Assembly: GCF_901933205.1 (NCBI RefSeq)
Contig: NC_044584.1
Location: 11,573,001 to 11,637,000 of the forward strand
Source of the DNA: Camarhynchus parvulus
Taxonomy: Eukaryota; Chordata; Aves; Passeriformes; Thraupidae
DNA length: 64,000 bases
Direction: 5' to 3'
In this document: positions 1-11,180 of the stretch, in pieces
Numbering within the stretch: position 1 is the first letter of the stretch
Layout: each line of letters opens with the position of its first letter
Notes under the pieces: generated by a model
Databases searched by the model: none
What the model was told of the DNA's origin: nothing
Seen by the model: only the letters and a program-made list of their open reading frames with translations
Position numbers and translations under genes: made by a program

Positions 1-2299
1 ACTCCATCAAGGGATCAGCAGGAGGGGGCTGGGGGCTGTGTCCCTTTGCACATGATCCCTCTGATCCCCCATGTGCACCTGCCCAACTGGGATTTCAGTG
101 TTAGGGCCCCATATCTACACAGGTGAGGCAGAGCAGCTCATACCCTGGCAGTAACACAGTTTGGGCACTGAAAATTCTTGCTCAGATTTGATGGTTTTGG
201 CTGTGTTCTGCTTCTACAGCAAGTTCACCCATCATTGCACATTGTCCTGGCCCCTTGGTGCTCCCTGCTGCAGGCATGTCCCTTGCAGGATCACTGCCAA
301 GGCAAAAGCCTCCAGGCTCCCAAAGCATCCTGGTGCTGGTGGCTTTGGTCCCTTGAACCCTGGGTACCCCCAAGATGTTACTTTTGGGAAAGCACTGGTG
401 AATTTTTGGGGAAGGACTAGAGAGTGTGTGGCTTTGGGTGGAGAGGGGTGAGGTGTTGATGAAGGATGTGGCAGTCCTTGCACTCCTGGTTTTAGGAAAC
501 AGCCATACAAGACACAGAGCCCCTGTCAGGGTGGGATTTTTAATCCCAAAATGCCAGTGTAGGCTCTCACTGCTCATGTTGTCTGCCAGCTGCAACCACC
601 ACATTTTCCCTCCCATTACTTTCTCTATTTTTCTGGTTTAAACTGGGAAAACCCAAAAAAAGCTGCTGTTTTGTTTGAAGAGTTCAGTGTAGTGAATGAC
701 CCATTTTTCTTCTTGGATGAGTCATGGATCCTCCTTTGAAAGATCTCATTATTTATATGCCATTTGGGGCATATGTCTGAATTTTCCAGCAGTTTCCTTG
801 TCTGTGCTGGAATGAACCCACAACACCATCATTAATGGCAGTGGAATTCCTTCTAGATTTATGTCTTTACAGTCTGTAGTTTGGGCTAGATCACCTTTGG
901 TGTTTCAGGAGAAGTGAGACCATCCAGGAAAAGAGAAGGAGCTACACAAATACTTTTGGCAAGATGGGATCTGCTCTCAGTTTCCCAAAGGATGCTTGGT
1001 TTTCTGTGGGTATTTCTGGCTTGCATTCCCCGTTGGAAAGTCGAGCAGGCTGGGTGTGAGCAGTGCAGCTCACACAGGTGGGTCAGTGCGAGGGGGGATG
1101 CTGGGATGCAGGACAGCCACCATCTCCATCCTGGCCTTCACGTGTCTCCTCCAGGCACAGAGGGATTTGGGAGCCCATCTGCAGCCACGTGCCAGCTTTG
1201 TTATCAAGAGAGCCTCTTGCCACCCTCCCTGGTTTGGCACGTGCTGTGTGTCCCTCCTGGCATCCCCGGTTTCTGAAAATGCCATATGTTGTATGAGCTA
1301 TGGGCCGTGGGGATGAATCACGGCTCCCACTGCTGCCATCCTCTCCCGCCAGGATCTGTTATTGATGATGCACAGCTGCTTAGGGTGGGGTTGTGATCAG
1401 ACTGGGAAGGCAACCCCGAAGAGCTGGGTTGGACTCGGAGCACAAAAAGATCTCAGAGCCAGAGCAGCTCCCCTGCTGGGGCTTTCCAGACCTGCCAGAT
1501 GGGCCCTGGGGCGCTGGAAATGCTCAGCCCGGACTTGGACCGTAATGCACGGCAGATGAGATTATCCTAATGCAGGGAGCTCCTGGAGAGCCGCCGTGCC
1601 CTGTCACCGCTGGGCTGCTCTGCTCCCAGCAGCTTCCCCTGGGACAGGCACCCGTGTCACCCACGGCAGGGCACCACTGCCACCCTGAGCCTGTCACCCT
1701 GAGCCACCCTGAGCCTGTCCTCCTGTGGGCTGCTCTGCCCGCTGAATTGACCTGCAGCTCTTTGCCCCCTTAGTTCCTTCTGTTTTCACAGGGATTATAG
1801 AGCACAGCCTTGCATCCAAAAACAGCCTTCAGGTTCTTCTGTTTACAAAGTTGGGACTGAAGGTGGTGGCAGCAGCCTGGCGGGGTGCCATGGGAGTGAG
1901 CCACTTGGAGCACAGCAGGTTCCTGGGGATGCACCCCAAAGAGCAAAGCCAGGCAAGAAACAGGGATAGAGTAGGGGGGGGAAAGCAAATGGAAGCAATA
2001 ATCTGATGAATTTATTATTTGGGGAAAGGCAAACACTAATATTGAAGTTTTTCTGTGAGTTTCTCTGCTCAAGCTCTGATGGGGCACTCAAACAGGTCGG
2101 TGTGCACTGGGGGCACTGGCAGCTGCTGTGCAAGGGACAGCGGAAGGGAGACTCATTCTAGACGCACAGTTTGACCAAGGATGCTGTTAAATTATTTTTT
2201 TTTTCCCCAAACAACACTCAGATGATGAAGAACAGGTCAGTGACACCCTGGCCCATCACCCGCTCAGGGCCAGAGGGGATGACAGTGTCACCAATGGAT
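1..2299. other. Intergenic or unassigned sequence
   Basis: Moderately GC-rich unique sequence. I see no convincing exon, RNA gene or full mobile element apart from the short repeat at 1681-1718. Confidence 0.5.
1681..1718. repeat. Short tandem repeat (CACCCTGAGCCTGT)
   Basis: Three copies of CACCCTGAGC occur, the first and third extended by CTGT, so the units are 14, 10 and 14 bp. Confidence 0.8.
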
Positions 2300-2815
2300 G
2301 AGGCGTCCACAAAACGATTCCTGCCGTGTCCTCCGCGGGTGCCGCTGCTCGGCGGGGACCGGGGGCTGCACCGGGGGCTGCACCGGGGGCCGCACCGGGG
2401 GCCGCACCGGGGGCTGCACGAAGCAGCGGCCCCGTCCCTGCCCCGCACGGTCCCCGCTGTGCAGCCCCGCCACAGCCGCCCTGGGCCTGTGTGTCACTGA
2501 CTGTCGCCCCGAGGCGCCCCGCCGCCGCCCGCTGTCCCCGCTGCCAGGAGCGTTCCCGTCCGTGAGAGCGTGCTGCCATCTCCCGGCTGCGCACATCGGG
2601 AGGCGCGGCCGCCTGGCCCCGGAGCCCACGGCCGGGGAAATGTCCCTCAGGCACTGCTCTGCCGCTCTGTGCCTTGTTACCGCTGCTCCCTTTACCCTGC
2701 GAGTGACCCTGGGTGCGAGGGGAGAGCCCCGAGCACTGCCCGAGGTGTCACCGTGGTGCCACCTGCCAGCCCGAGCTGAGCATCCAAGGGACCGCGCCGT
2801 GTACTGGGACACCAG
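2300..2815. other. GC-rich, CpG-rich island without a recognised gene
   Basis: CpG and GC rise sharply relative to the flanks. Long frames are open on both strands, up to 197 codons on +, but none shows a recognisable domain and the openness is explained by composition. It could be the promoter of an unannotated transcript. No TSS motif is clear. Confidence 0.55.
2356..2419. repeat. 12-bp GC-rich minisatellite (CACCGGGGGCYG)
   Basis: Five consecutive 12-bp units CACCGGGGGCTG or CACCGGGGGCCG follow a GACCGGGGGCTG unit. It lies inside the GC-rich island at 2300-2810. The unit is a multiple of three, so all frames repeat as four-residue units. Confidence 0.92.
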
Positions 2816-4489
2816 CAGCTCTTTCTTCCAAACAACACACTCAAGTGGCTTTTTAGTGTTTCAGCCCAACATAGGTAAAGATTTTCTATGAGTTTGAAAA
2901 TTATTTACTGAAATGGAAAGTCTCAGGCCCACCTGTTTGCTTCAGGGGCATGCTGAAATATCTGGAGCCACGTAATGAGCCCTTTCCTGGGCTTAAAAAT
3001 GGAGCTTAGAAGCTGCAAACAAGTGACCATTCTATTTTATATACAGTGTTTAGTCTGTGTGTGGCCAGGATTGGATGGTAACTACTACCACCAGGCACAA
3101 CAGGTTTCAGAAATGATCTTCAGAAAGCAGAATATCTGATCCCTCTCTGGTGAGCCCCATCCAGAGCTAAGCATGACTCAATCCATCCATCCCCACAAAA
3201 TCCATCAGCATGATTTCTTTCAAAACACATTGTGCTCTGACAGCTCCAGGGTACCAGCAGCTGTAGGGGTTATTTGTTGGAATGACAGCCCTTCTTTTTC
3301 ATTTGTGTGAGACCACATAGCTCATCTGTGGTCCTTTGAAAAGGAAAAGAGAAAATGGAAATTATTGGAAAAATATAAGTGAGTAGTTGTGGCTGCTGAG
3401 GCTGGATGTAGGAAATGCAACCTGACAGCTCACTTCCCACACCAGGCTGGGGCTGAGCTGCCACCCACACTGCAGTGGCATGTTCTGATCCCCTGGGACT
3501 GGTTTGTGCTCTGTGATCCCTTCTCCCCTGGGGAAGCACCCACCGCTGGCACTTGGTGCAGCTCCACCAGTGGTTTGGCTGCAGCTGCAGCCGGGCTGAA
3601 ATACCTCCTGGGGGTTCACCCTGAGCAAAACTCTCTTTTGGGATGAATGCTTTTGGGAGAACAGCCCACTGACAGCCATCCTGACCAGCATGTGTTCTAC
3701 AGGTTCCTCCTGTCCTTCCCATGGTCATAAAGCAACGTTTGAGCAGCCATTAAACAAAATTGCCTGGGGAGATTATCAAGTCAAAGTGTGCCAGGTGTTT
3801 TGTTGATGCAGATGTGATCCATTTGTATGTGATGTCTCTGGTAGCGATGTAAGCTGGTTACCCAAATAAATCACTGTCAATAAATCACTTTTCTGACACT
3901 GAAAAATAAATTTCAGTGATGCTGTACTGAAAGGAGGTGGGGGGGAGCATGGGATGGGGCTCTGCTCTGAGCTAATAGCCCATTGCTGAGGATGAGGATG
4001 TTAAATTGGTGCAATTCAGGCTGTTTTTCTTGCCTCTGCCCGAATCAACAGCAGTGACTCATCCCAGCAGAGCCATCAGCTGCTCACAGCGCCTCAGTGT
4101 GCTGAACCTGCTGCTTTCTGTGTCTGCCTGGAGCAGGGCTGACCCAGCCACCCCCAGCACCAAAGCCATCAGCACTCCCTGCAAACACGGGTTCAGAAGC
4201 CAGACACCCCACGTTTCATTTTCAATACCAAAAGAAGCAGTGCCCTGCTGCTGTGCTGGGCTGGGAGGCTGTGGAGAGTCCAAGTGGATGCTGTGGAAGA
4301 GGAGCCAGGAGATGGAGGCCCAGAGCTCCTGCCTCGCCGGCCCACAGAGGCAGCGCTGAGGGTCCGGGTGTTGTGGAACTGTTGTGACAGCGATACCAGA
4401 GCCCTGCAAGAGGAAGCAAAGCCAAGCTCTGCTTTGAGCCTGCCCTGCAGCACCTGCACTCTGGCCACCCCAGTGTGCACCCCACCAAA
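2816..4489. other. Intergenic sequence between GC island and minisatellite
   Basis: No gene recognised. The right part (4050-4480) is GC-richer and open in several frames, but carries no domain-like protein. Confidence 0.5.
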
Positions 4490-4963
4490 GTCGCGCTTTA
4501 TGGCACTTTTTACGACAGTCGCACTTTATGGCAGTTTTATGACAGTTGCGCTGTACAGACACTTTTGTGACAGTCGCGCTTCACGGCATGTTTTACAACA
4601 GTCGCGTTTTACAGCAATTTTACGACAGTTGCGCTTTACAGCAGTTTTACGACAGCCGCGCTTTACGGCCGCCTTTACGACAGTGGCGCATTACAGCAGT
4701 TGTGCGACACATTTTGCGACAGTCGCGCTTTACGGTACCTTTTACGACAGTCGCGCTTCACGGCAGCTTTACGACAGTCGAGCTTTTACGGCAGCTTTAC
4801 AACAGTCGCGCTTTACGGCAGTTTTGCGACAGTCGCACTTTACGACACCTTTTACGACAGTTGCGCTCTACGGCATCTTTTACGACAGTCACACTTTACG
4901 GCACTCCCTTTTATGGAACTTTTACGGCACTTTACGGCACTCCACTTTACAGCACTTTACAGG
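4490..4963. repeat. 27/28-bp CpG-bearing minisatellite, about 15 copies
   Basis: The unit is close to GTCGCGCTTTACGGCAGTTT followed by TACGACA. About 15 diverged copies run from 4490. Each unit junction carries CGACAGTCG, a 4-bp-arm palindrome. Copies differ mostly by C-to-T or G-to-A at CpG (GTTGCG, GTCGCA, GTCACA), as expected from methylated CpG decay. The last units (from about 4895) are degraded and lead into a poly-T run. The array has no stop codon in several frames, so it creates long spurious ORFs. Confidence 0.93.
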
Positions 4964-6205
4964 GTTTTTTTTTTCATTTCTTTAAATTAATTTTTGTTTT
5001 TAAATGTTAAGGGTTTTAAATTTCATTTTTATTTTGAATTTTTCTAGTTTTAAAGCTTTTTTTGAATTTAATTTTTTCCCATTTTATCTCCATTTAAATC
5101 TGGTTTTTTCCTAATTTTTCATATTTTATTCCCAAGTTTTCCCCATTTTGCTCTGAATTTCTCCCCAATTCTATTCAATTTTTTCCCATTTTTTCTCCAT
5201 TTAAATCCAATTTCCCCCACATTTCATTTCCAATTTTTCCCCATTTTTCCCTCATTTCCCCCCATATTTCCCCAATTTTATTCCAATTTTCCCCTATATT
5301 TTCTCAATTTAAATCCATTTTTCCCCAATTTCCCCCCCATTTTATTCCAAATTTTTTCCCATTTTTTCTCCATTTAAATAGAATTTTTCCCCAATTTTCA
5401 CTCATTTTTCTCCATTTTCCCCAATTTTATTCCAATTTTCCCCCATATTTTTTCCATTTAAAGCCATTTTCCCCCAATTTCTCCCCAATTTTCTCCTAAT
5501 TTCCCCCCAATTTTTTGCCATTTATTCCAAGTTTTTCCAATTTTTTCCCATTTTCCCCCATATTTTCCCCCATTTTTCTCCAAATTTTCCCCCAATTCTA
5601 TTCAACTTTTCCCATTTTTTCTCCATTTAAATCCAATATTCCCTTATTTTATTCCATTTTCCCATTTTTTCTCCATTAAAATCCAATTTTTTCCCCAATT
5701 TTTCCCCATAATTCCCCCAAATTTTCTCCCAATTTTTTCCCATTTTTCCCCCATTTTATTCCCATTTTCCCCCCACTTTCCCCAATTTTTCCCCCAATTT
5801 CCTTTCAATTTTCTCTCAATTTCCCCAATTTTATTCCCATTTTCCCCCATATTTCCCCCAATTTTTGCCAATTTTATTCCAAATTTTTCCCATTTTTTCC
5901 TCCATTTAAATCAAATTTTTTTCCCATTTTATTTCCAATTTTTCCCCAATTTTCCCTCATTTTTCTCTGACATTTTCCCCAATTTTATTCCAATTTCCCC
6001 CCATATTTTCTCCTTTTAAATCCATTTTTCCCCAATTTTCCTCCAATTTTCTCCTAATTTCCACCCAATTTTTCGCCAATTTTTCCCAATTTCCCCCAAT
6101 TTTTCTCGATTTTATTCCCATTTTATTTCAAAATTTCCCCAATTTTCTCCCAATTTTCTCCCAACTTTCCCCCATTTTATTGCCATTTTTCTAAAATAAT
6201 TTCCT
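4964..6205. repeat. 1.2 kb low-complexity tract, nearly free of G on the + strand
   Basis: Irregular reiteration of TTTTCCCCAATTTT, CCCCATATTTTCTCCATTT and ATTTAAATCC units. At least nine TCCATTTAAAT-like blocks recur, near 5090, 5205, 5303, 5371, 5454, 5622, 5676, 5902 and 6013. Spacing is irregular. G is very rare on the + strand, so the - strand is almost free of C. No coding signal. Confidence 0.92.
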
Positions 6206-7658
6206 GCATATCCCAAGGTGGTTTTAACGTGGGTCAGCACAGAGCAAATGTGTGATTAACTGATGGAAACCCTGTAGCTGCAGCTCTCTCCTGTGCTTTT
6301 AGCAGGAACACATTTACAGGGTTTGGTTCCGTTGGGTTCAGGCTCAGTCTGGGAGGAGACAGAGATCGCTGTGAGCAGATGCCAGGGTGTCACACCTGGT
6401 TTTGTATGTGAGGTACAACATATTGTTAAAATTCTGTCTTTAACCTTTGTCTGTCTCTGCCTGTAACCAAATTTCAATTATCTTACGAACACTGCTCTTG
6501 GTTCAGCTTATTCTGCCAGATGCAGAGATGTGCAGACATACTCCTCTTTCAGGAGAGACAGCCAGAATTGTCTTTTTCTTGCAAACAAAACAATTCTTTC
6601 CACTTCCCAGTATCAGGCTTTCTCAATTAGAGACACTGCTGGAGGTCAGAGCCTGTGCCTCTCAGTTTCACTCAGGCTGGGTGTTACCCCAAGGACTCAC
6701 CAGCTTCTGCTGTCACCAAAACGCTTTGGCAGTGGGGGCAGAGCTCTCACTTTGTGTGCATGGGAGAAGGGAGGTACATCACATTTCCCTGAGACACACT
6801 GTCATTGCTGCCTGTGCTTGGAAATTCTCACTTTTCAGTGATAAACTTTTGGATTTTAAATGTTGTGGGATGTTTGTTGTTGTTGTTTTAAAACTGAGCA
6901 ATTTTTAATTTTACTGTTTTGTCTGCTCTGTAGCAAGACCAGCCACTAGACTTCATGCTGGAGCAAGGAAAGAGTGTGAAGAGTCCTCCCCAGGAAGGAG
7001 GAGGAGGTGTTTGGGTGCCACAGCAGAGGTTCCTGCACATGCTGAGTGCATGGTGAGACAGCCTGTGTCCCTGCACCCCATGGGTGGGAATTGTCCCAAA
7101 CAGGATTACAGCAGGAGCCCCTTGCTGCAGCTGGGATCAAGGACAGGAATTCAGTGCCATGTCAAACCCCATAACCCAGCCCAAGGGGACTGGGGTTGAC
7201 ATCCTGCTCTGCCTTCCCCTAACATACAGCATGGGGAGTTAGCTGGAGAAGCTGAAACAATTGCTCTTGAATACATTCCAAAACTAATTTAATATACGAT
7301 GTCTGCTGGGACTGGGTGAGTCAGAGCACTGTGATGGGACTCCGAATGTGCTGCAATTTATTTGTACTGAAGTTTAAATAAGATTGATGGAGCCATAAAG
7401 CCATTATTGAGAAGGCTTCATGGTGGAGCCCAGAGGGAAAATGAAGCATAGCAACAGGCTCTGGATTCTGTAACATCCTCCCACCTCACTGTGGGGTTGT
7501 GATGGTGGTAGGTCTTTTTTGTCAGCTGGTTTGGGTCCTCAGAGAGCTGTGGGTGGCTGCAGACTGGTGTGGATGGCTGGCACTTGTGACAACCACCAGA
7601 GCTCTACAAGAAGATTTCCCAGGAGATGAGGGGTGGCTTGTGGAGCTGTATCCAGTAG
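6206..7658. other. Intergenic sequence right of the low-complexity tract
   Basis: Ordinary unique sequence with no recognised gene or repeat up to the CR1 fragment. Confidence 0.5.
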
Positions 7659-7992
7659 AATCATGGAATAGTTGGGGTTGGAAGGGATCTCTGGGGATCA
7701 TCCAGTCCAATGGCCCTGTCAAGGCAGGGTGACCTGGAGCAGGTCACATTCATTCAGGTCACACATGAATGCATCCAGAGGGGTGTTGAAGGTCTCTGTA
7801 GAGGGAGACTCCACAGCCTCTCTGGGCAGCTGTTCTGGGGCTCTGCCATCCTCAATGTAAAGAAGTTCTTCCTTATGTTGAGGTGAAACTTCTTGTGTTT
7901 TAGTTTATGGCCACTGCTCCTTGTCCTCTCGCTGGGCACCTCTGAAGGATCTGGCACCATCCTCTTGGTACCTGCCTTTGAGATATTTATAT
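7659..7992 (-). mobile_element. CR1 LINE fragment (3' end, reverse orientation)
   Basis: Begins with AGAATCATGGAATAGTTGGG and GGTTGGAAGGGATCT, the reverse complement of a CR1 3' terminus. It continues through CCACAGCCTCTCTGGGCAGC, AAGAAGTTCTTCCTTATGTT and CCACTGCTCCTTGTCCTCTC, then ATATTTATATTCATTAA. 5'-truncated, about 330 bp, without coding capacity. Confidence 0.9.
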
Positions 7993-10590
7993 TCATTAAA
8001 GTTAGTCTGGATTTTCTGGTTTAATACAAGATTTTGTCAGAGGTTGGCCTTGAGGAAGAAGGCTTGCAGCCCTGGTGAAGTCTGAGGCCAGCCCAGTGGG
8101 GATAATTGCTCAGTGGTTCCAGTGCCTCCGCCCTGCAATGAGCCCCACCAGCAAACCCAGCCAGGCTGGAAGCCGTAGGCTGCCCATCTGCCACCAATGC
8201 TCTTGGAAGCAGAGCAAAGGAAATTGGATGGATGGTATAATAAAAACTAGAAAGGATTATTGGCTTTGGTTTGCTTTTCAAAGATTAAGAATCTCTTTCA
8301 AGTGTCTTCATTTATCACCTAGATATAGACCAGCACAGACAAATACATTTATGGTGCAAGATATCTCTAAAGGTCTTTCTTTATACTTCACAGCTGTGAG
8401 GTATCAAACCCTCAGCTTTTTTGTGATGATTCATTCAAAGTAAGCTGTAAAGAGCAGCAGCAAATACAAGTGAAGCTGTGGCTGTCTGCAGCCACAGGCT
8501 GGGCATCCCAAGGTCCCAGGCAGATCCACTGTTCCAGCAAGTGCTCAGTGTGCTTGGGTGGCAGGGATGGTCAGGAAGGGTCACAACAAGCCTGCTCCAA
8601 AATGTTTACAGGCCCCCTGGTTTGGCTGAACCCTCTCCTTTTGGATTTGGAGAAAGGTTTAGTGGCAGCTGCTGCCTTCAGGTTTCCAATGCTGCATACG
8701 TGTGGCTGACACATATGGTATTTCCCACTTGGAAATCTCTTTCCAAACCTCAGCCTCAGGGCAAGAACAGGAAAGACTGGGGATGCACCAGGATTTCCAG
8801 CTGGGATGTTTCTATCATTACTGGATAAAAAGTGCTGGAGAAGAAAGCTTCTGGGTAATTCAGAGTCTGCAACTGGGTGTGTGTGACTCACCAGTATGTT
8901 GACACGTACTCATTTTAGTAAAATCTGGTGTTTGTTTCACTGGTAGTGTTGATGTACAAAAGGCATTGAAATTAACTGCTGCATGTTAAAGATCAATTAG
9001 GTTTTACTCCCACTGAAAATGACATTGGTATTTGGCAGAGCCATGTACACCCATGGCTCCTTTACACTCACAGGAAAATTTATGGCCCAGCTGCAGAGAG
9101 GCCGTTTTCTCTGCAATGAACATCAAAATTTGGTTTCTAGCTGTGCCCTTTCTCCATTTGGGTACGTTTTTGTGTGCTGGGAGGAAGGTCCTGGACAGAG
9201 CAAACAGTTCAGTGCCAGCTGGGAGCGACGTGCTGCTCATCAGACCCTGCTGCCTTCTCCTGGGGCTTCTCCTGGGTGACCAAGGGAGCTGATGATGCTC
9301 ATCATGTGTGCTGGCTGCAGGTGCAAACATCACCTGCCATAAAAGCTGCACCCTGGGATCATAACAGCCCCTTAGGGGAAAGATGAAACACCATCCCAGG
9401 TGCCTCCAAGGGAAGTGATGTGGGGTCAGTTTGCAAGGCTGGTGCCTGGGGCTTTGGATTGCTTTTTTAGAAAAAGACATGAGGCAGGAGAAGGTGTGGT
9501 AAAGGTACCTGCCTGGCTTACCAAGAACACTGAGTTAAGCATGTCCCAGTTTCCAGGGGCATCCCTGTGTGGGTGTCACCAGGCTCATTGCTGGTGTGCT
9601 CCTTTGGGGGTTTGAAGCAGGGGGCTCTTGCTGCTGATTTTGTACTGACACAATTTTGGATATAACTTAGGATCTTGGGCCATGCTTTAAAAGAAAGTGG
9701 TGTTTCAAGGAGTTAAACACACCTCTGGGATGCATTATTCAAAGTAATCCTTAAATGTGGGGTAGCACCTGCCTGGACTTTCCTGTTCCTGCAGTTGGTG
9801 ACGCAAGGAGGTGAAAGAGGCTGTTGCTCAATGCCTGTGACTAACCAACCCTTCCTGCCACAGCTCTTGCCAGGAGCACACTCCCTCCCTCCATCCCACC
9901 TCAGCCCTGCTGGAACCTGGGGTGCTCTGAGGGAGCAGACCTGGGCCAAAATACCCCTGGGGAAAGGGAGCTGGGGGGTTCTTTCCACCCTGATAATTTC
10001 CCTGATGTGGTAAAGGCGCCTGGAGAGGGGCTGCAGTCTTGGAGGAAGGCTGTGATCAAAAAATACCCTGCTGCCAAAAGAGAGGAGAATTGGACAAAGT
10101 GGGGTGATTCTTGCACTGGATCAGTTCCTGGAGTGGTTTGCGCTGTGCCTCCCCAAAGGTGTAGGGGTTCATTTTGGGCAGGACTGGTGCCAAAGCTGGT
10201 GGAAAGAAGGCTCTCCCCTTGTGATGAGGGCAGTGTGCTTTTACCAAACAGGTCAAACACAGGGCTCCTTGCTGCAATTTCTCCCTCTTCCAGACCTAGA
10301 ACTTCAAACACTGCTGCAGAAAGTATATGGAGACCTTTTCCTGTGTTTTGGTTTATGTTCTCTGCCATCCCTGCATGAGGAGAGAGGCAAGCTGGGTTTG
10401 GTACAGAGGAGGTACGAAAGTGATTTCAGCTGCTAGGAACAGCAGACCGAGGAGACAGAGGGAGCTGTGTGCCCTGCCTCGTGTTTGTAGATGTCACTTG
10501 TCATTTCCAATGGTGTGCATGATTTTGTCGGTTTAATCAAATTGCTCCTTCTAACACTCGATTTGCCCAGGGGCTTTTTTCCGTTCCTTC
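7993..10590. other. Intergenic sequence between CR1 and the second GC island
   Basis: No gene recognised. Several open frames of 100-155 codons at 9000-10440 exist on both strands in mirrored positions, which is typical of composition rather than coding. Confidence 0.5.
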
Positions 10591-10727
10591 CTGTGTTAGG
10601 TGTGAAACATGGGCAGGGAGGAGCCCGGCTCGGGGCACGGCTGGGCACGGGGCACCGTGTGCCAGGGGCTGCCAGCAGCGCTGTCCCTGCCCAGTGCCGG
10701 TCCCTGGGGAGCCCCGGGGCAGCTCTC

Positions 10728-10741
10728 GGCCACCAGAGGGG
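10728..10741 (+). promoter_or_regulatory. CTCF-like motif
   Basis: GGCCACCAGAGGGG matches the core of the CTCF consensus (CCACNAGRGGG). Confidence 0.5.
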
Positions 10742-10777
10742 TTTGTGGCACTGGCACAGAGGGCAGCAATGACAATT

Positions 10778-10785
10778 TGACGTCA
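10778..10785. promoter_or_regulatory. Palindromic cAMP response element
   Basis: TGACGTCA, the full consensus CRE bound by CREB/ATF, 37 bp before a MEF2 site. Confidence 0.55.
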
Positions 10786-10822
10786 GCGGCCGCGGCTGCT
10801 CGGCTCTCTCGTCTGCTGGGGA

Positions 10823-10832
10823 CTATTTTTAG
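10823..10832. promoter_or_regulatory. MEF2 consensus site
   Basis: CTATTTTTAG fits the MEF2 consensus YTAWWWWTAR exactly. Confidence 0.5.
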
Positions 10833-10865
10833 CCTAATCTCAGAAGTGCCTCCTCGCCCGCTGTA

Positions 10866-10878
10866 GTTGCTTAGCAGC
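10866..10878. promoter_or_regulatory. X-box-like (RFX) inverted repeat
   Basis: GTTGC, three bases, then GCAGC: a near-palindromic half-site pair like an RFX X-box (GTTGCC..GGCAAC), with one arm imperfect. Confidence 0.35.
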
Positions 10879-10897
10879 CCCGCGCTGCCGTGCGGGG

Positions 10898-10940
10898 ATG
10901 GATGATGATGATGAGGATGATGATGATGGGATGATGATGA
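10898..10940. repeat. (GAT)n microsatellite
   Basis: Interrupted ATG/GAT trinucleotide run of about 43 bp at the edge of the GC island. Confidence 0.9.
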
Positions 10941-11180
10941 AGGCACACGTGCAGAGGTTTCCGTGCGGGCTCCTCCGGCCACAGCGAGCCCAGAGCTCCC
11001 AGAGCTGCGGGTCTGTCCCCGGTGCTGGCGTGCCCTGCAGTGACAATCCCGGCGGCTCCTGCATCCCCTGCCCTGCGCTCACCTCTCCGGCGAGCAGAGC
11101 CTTCCTTCCCTCTGGGTTTGCTCTGCTTGGGAGCAGACATCAGGAAAAGGGGCTCGGCCTCCAAACACGCCCCTGAGGAA

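Larger units (their letters stand above)
10591..11180. promoter_or_regulatory. GC/CpG-rich island with CTCF, CRE, MEF2 and X-box-like motifs
   Basis: A 0.6 kb GC-rich stretch in AT-richer flanks. It contains a CTCF-like core, a perfect palindromic CRE, a perfect MEF2 site and an RFX X-box-like inverted repeat within 150 bp. No protein gene starts here that I can recognise. It may be a promoter of an unannotated or non-coding transcript, or a distal enhancer or insulator. Function is inferred from motifs only. Confidence 0.5.

Noticed and set aside
2288..2891. Open frames of 130-197 codons on both strands in the left GC island
   Set aside because: Mirrored open frames on both strands, repeat-derived residues (GCTG-type units) and no recognisable family point to composition only.
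4490..4963. CRISPR-like array
   Set aside because: Units are contiguous and diverged with no unique spacers, and the DNA is a bird genome. It is a minisatellite.
5644..5871. 75-codon - strand frame rich in Gly, Asn, Lys and Trp
   Set aside because: It is the translation of the low-complexity tract; its repeated peptide units simply follow the DNA repeat.
9004..9480. 158-codon - strand frame
   Set aside because: No domain, matching open frames on the other strand, and no splice or start support.
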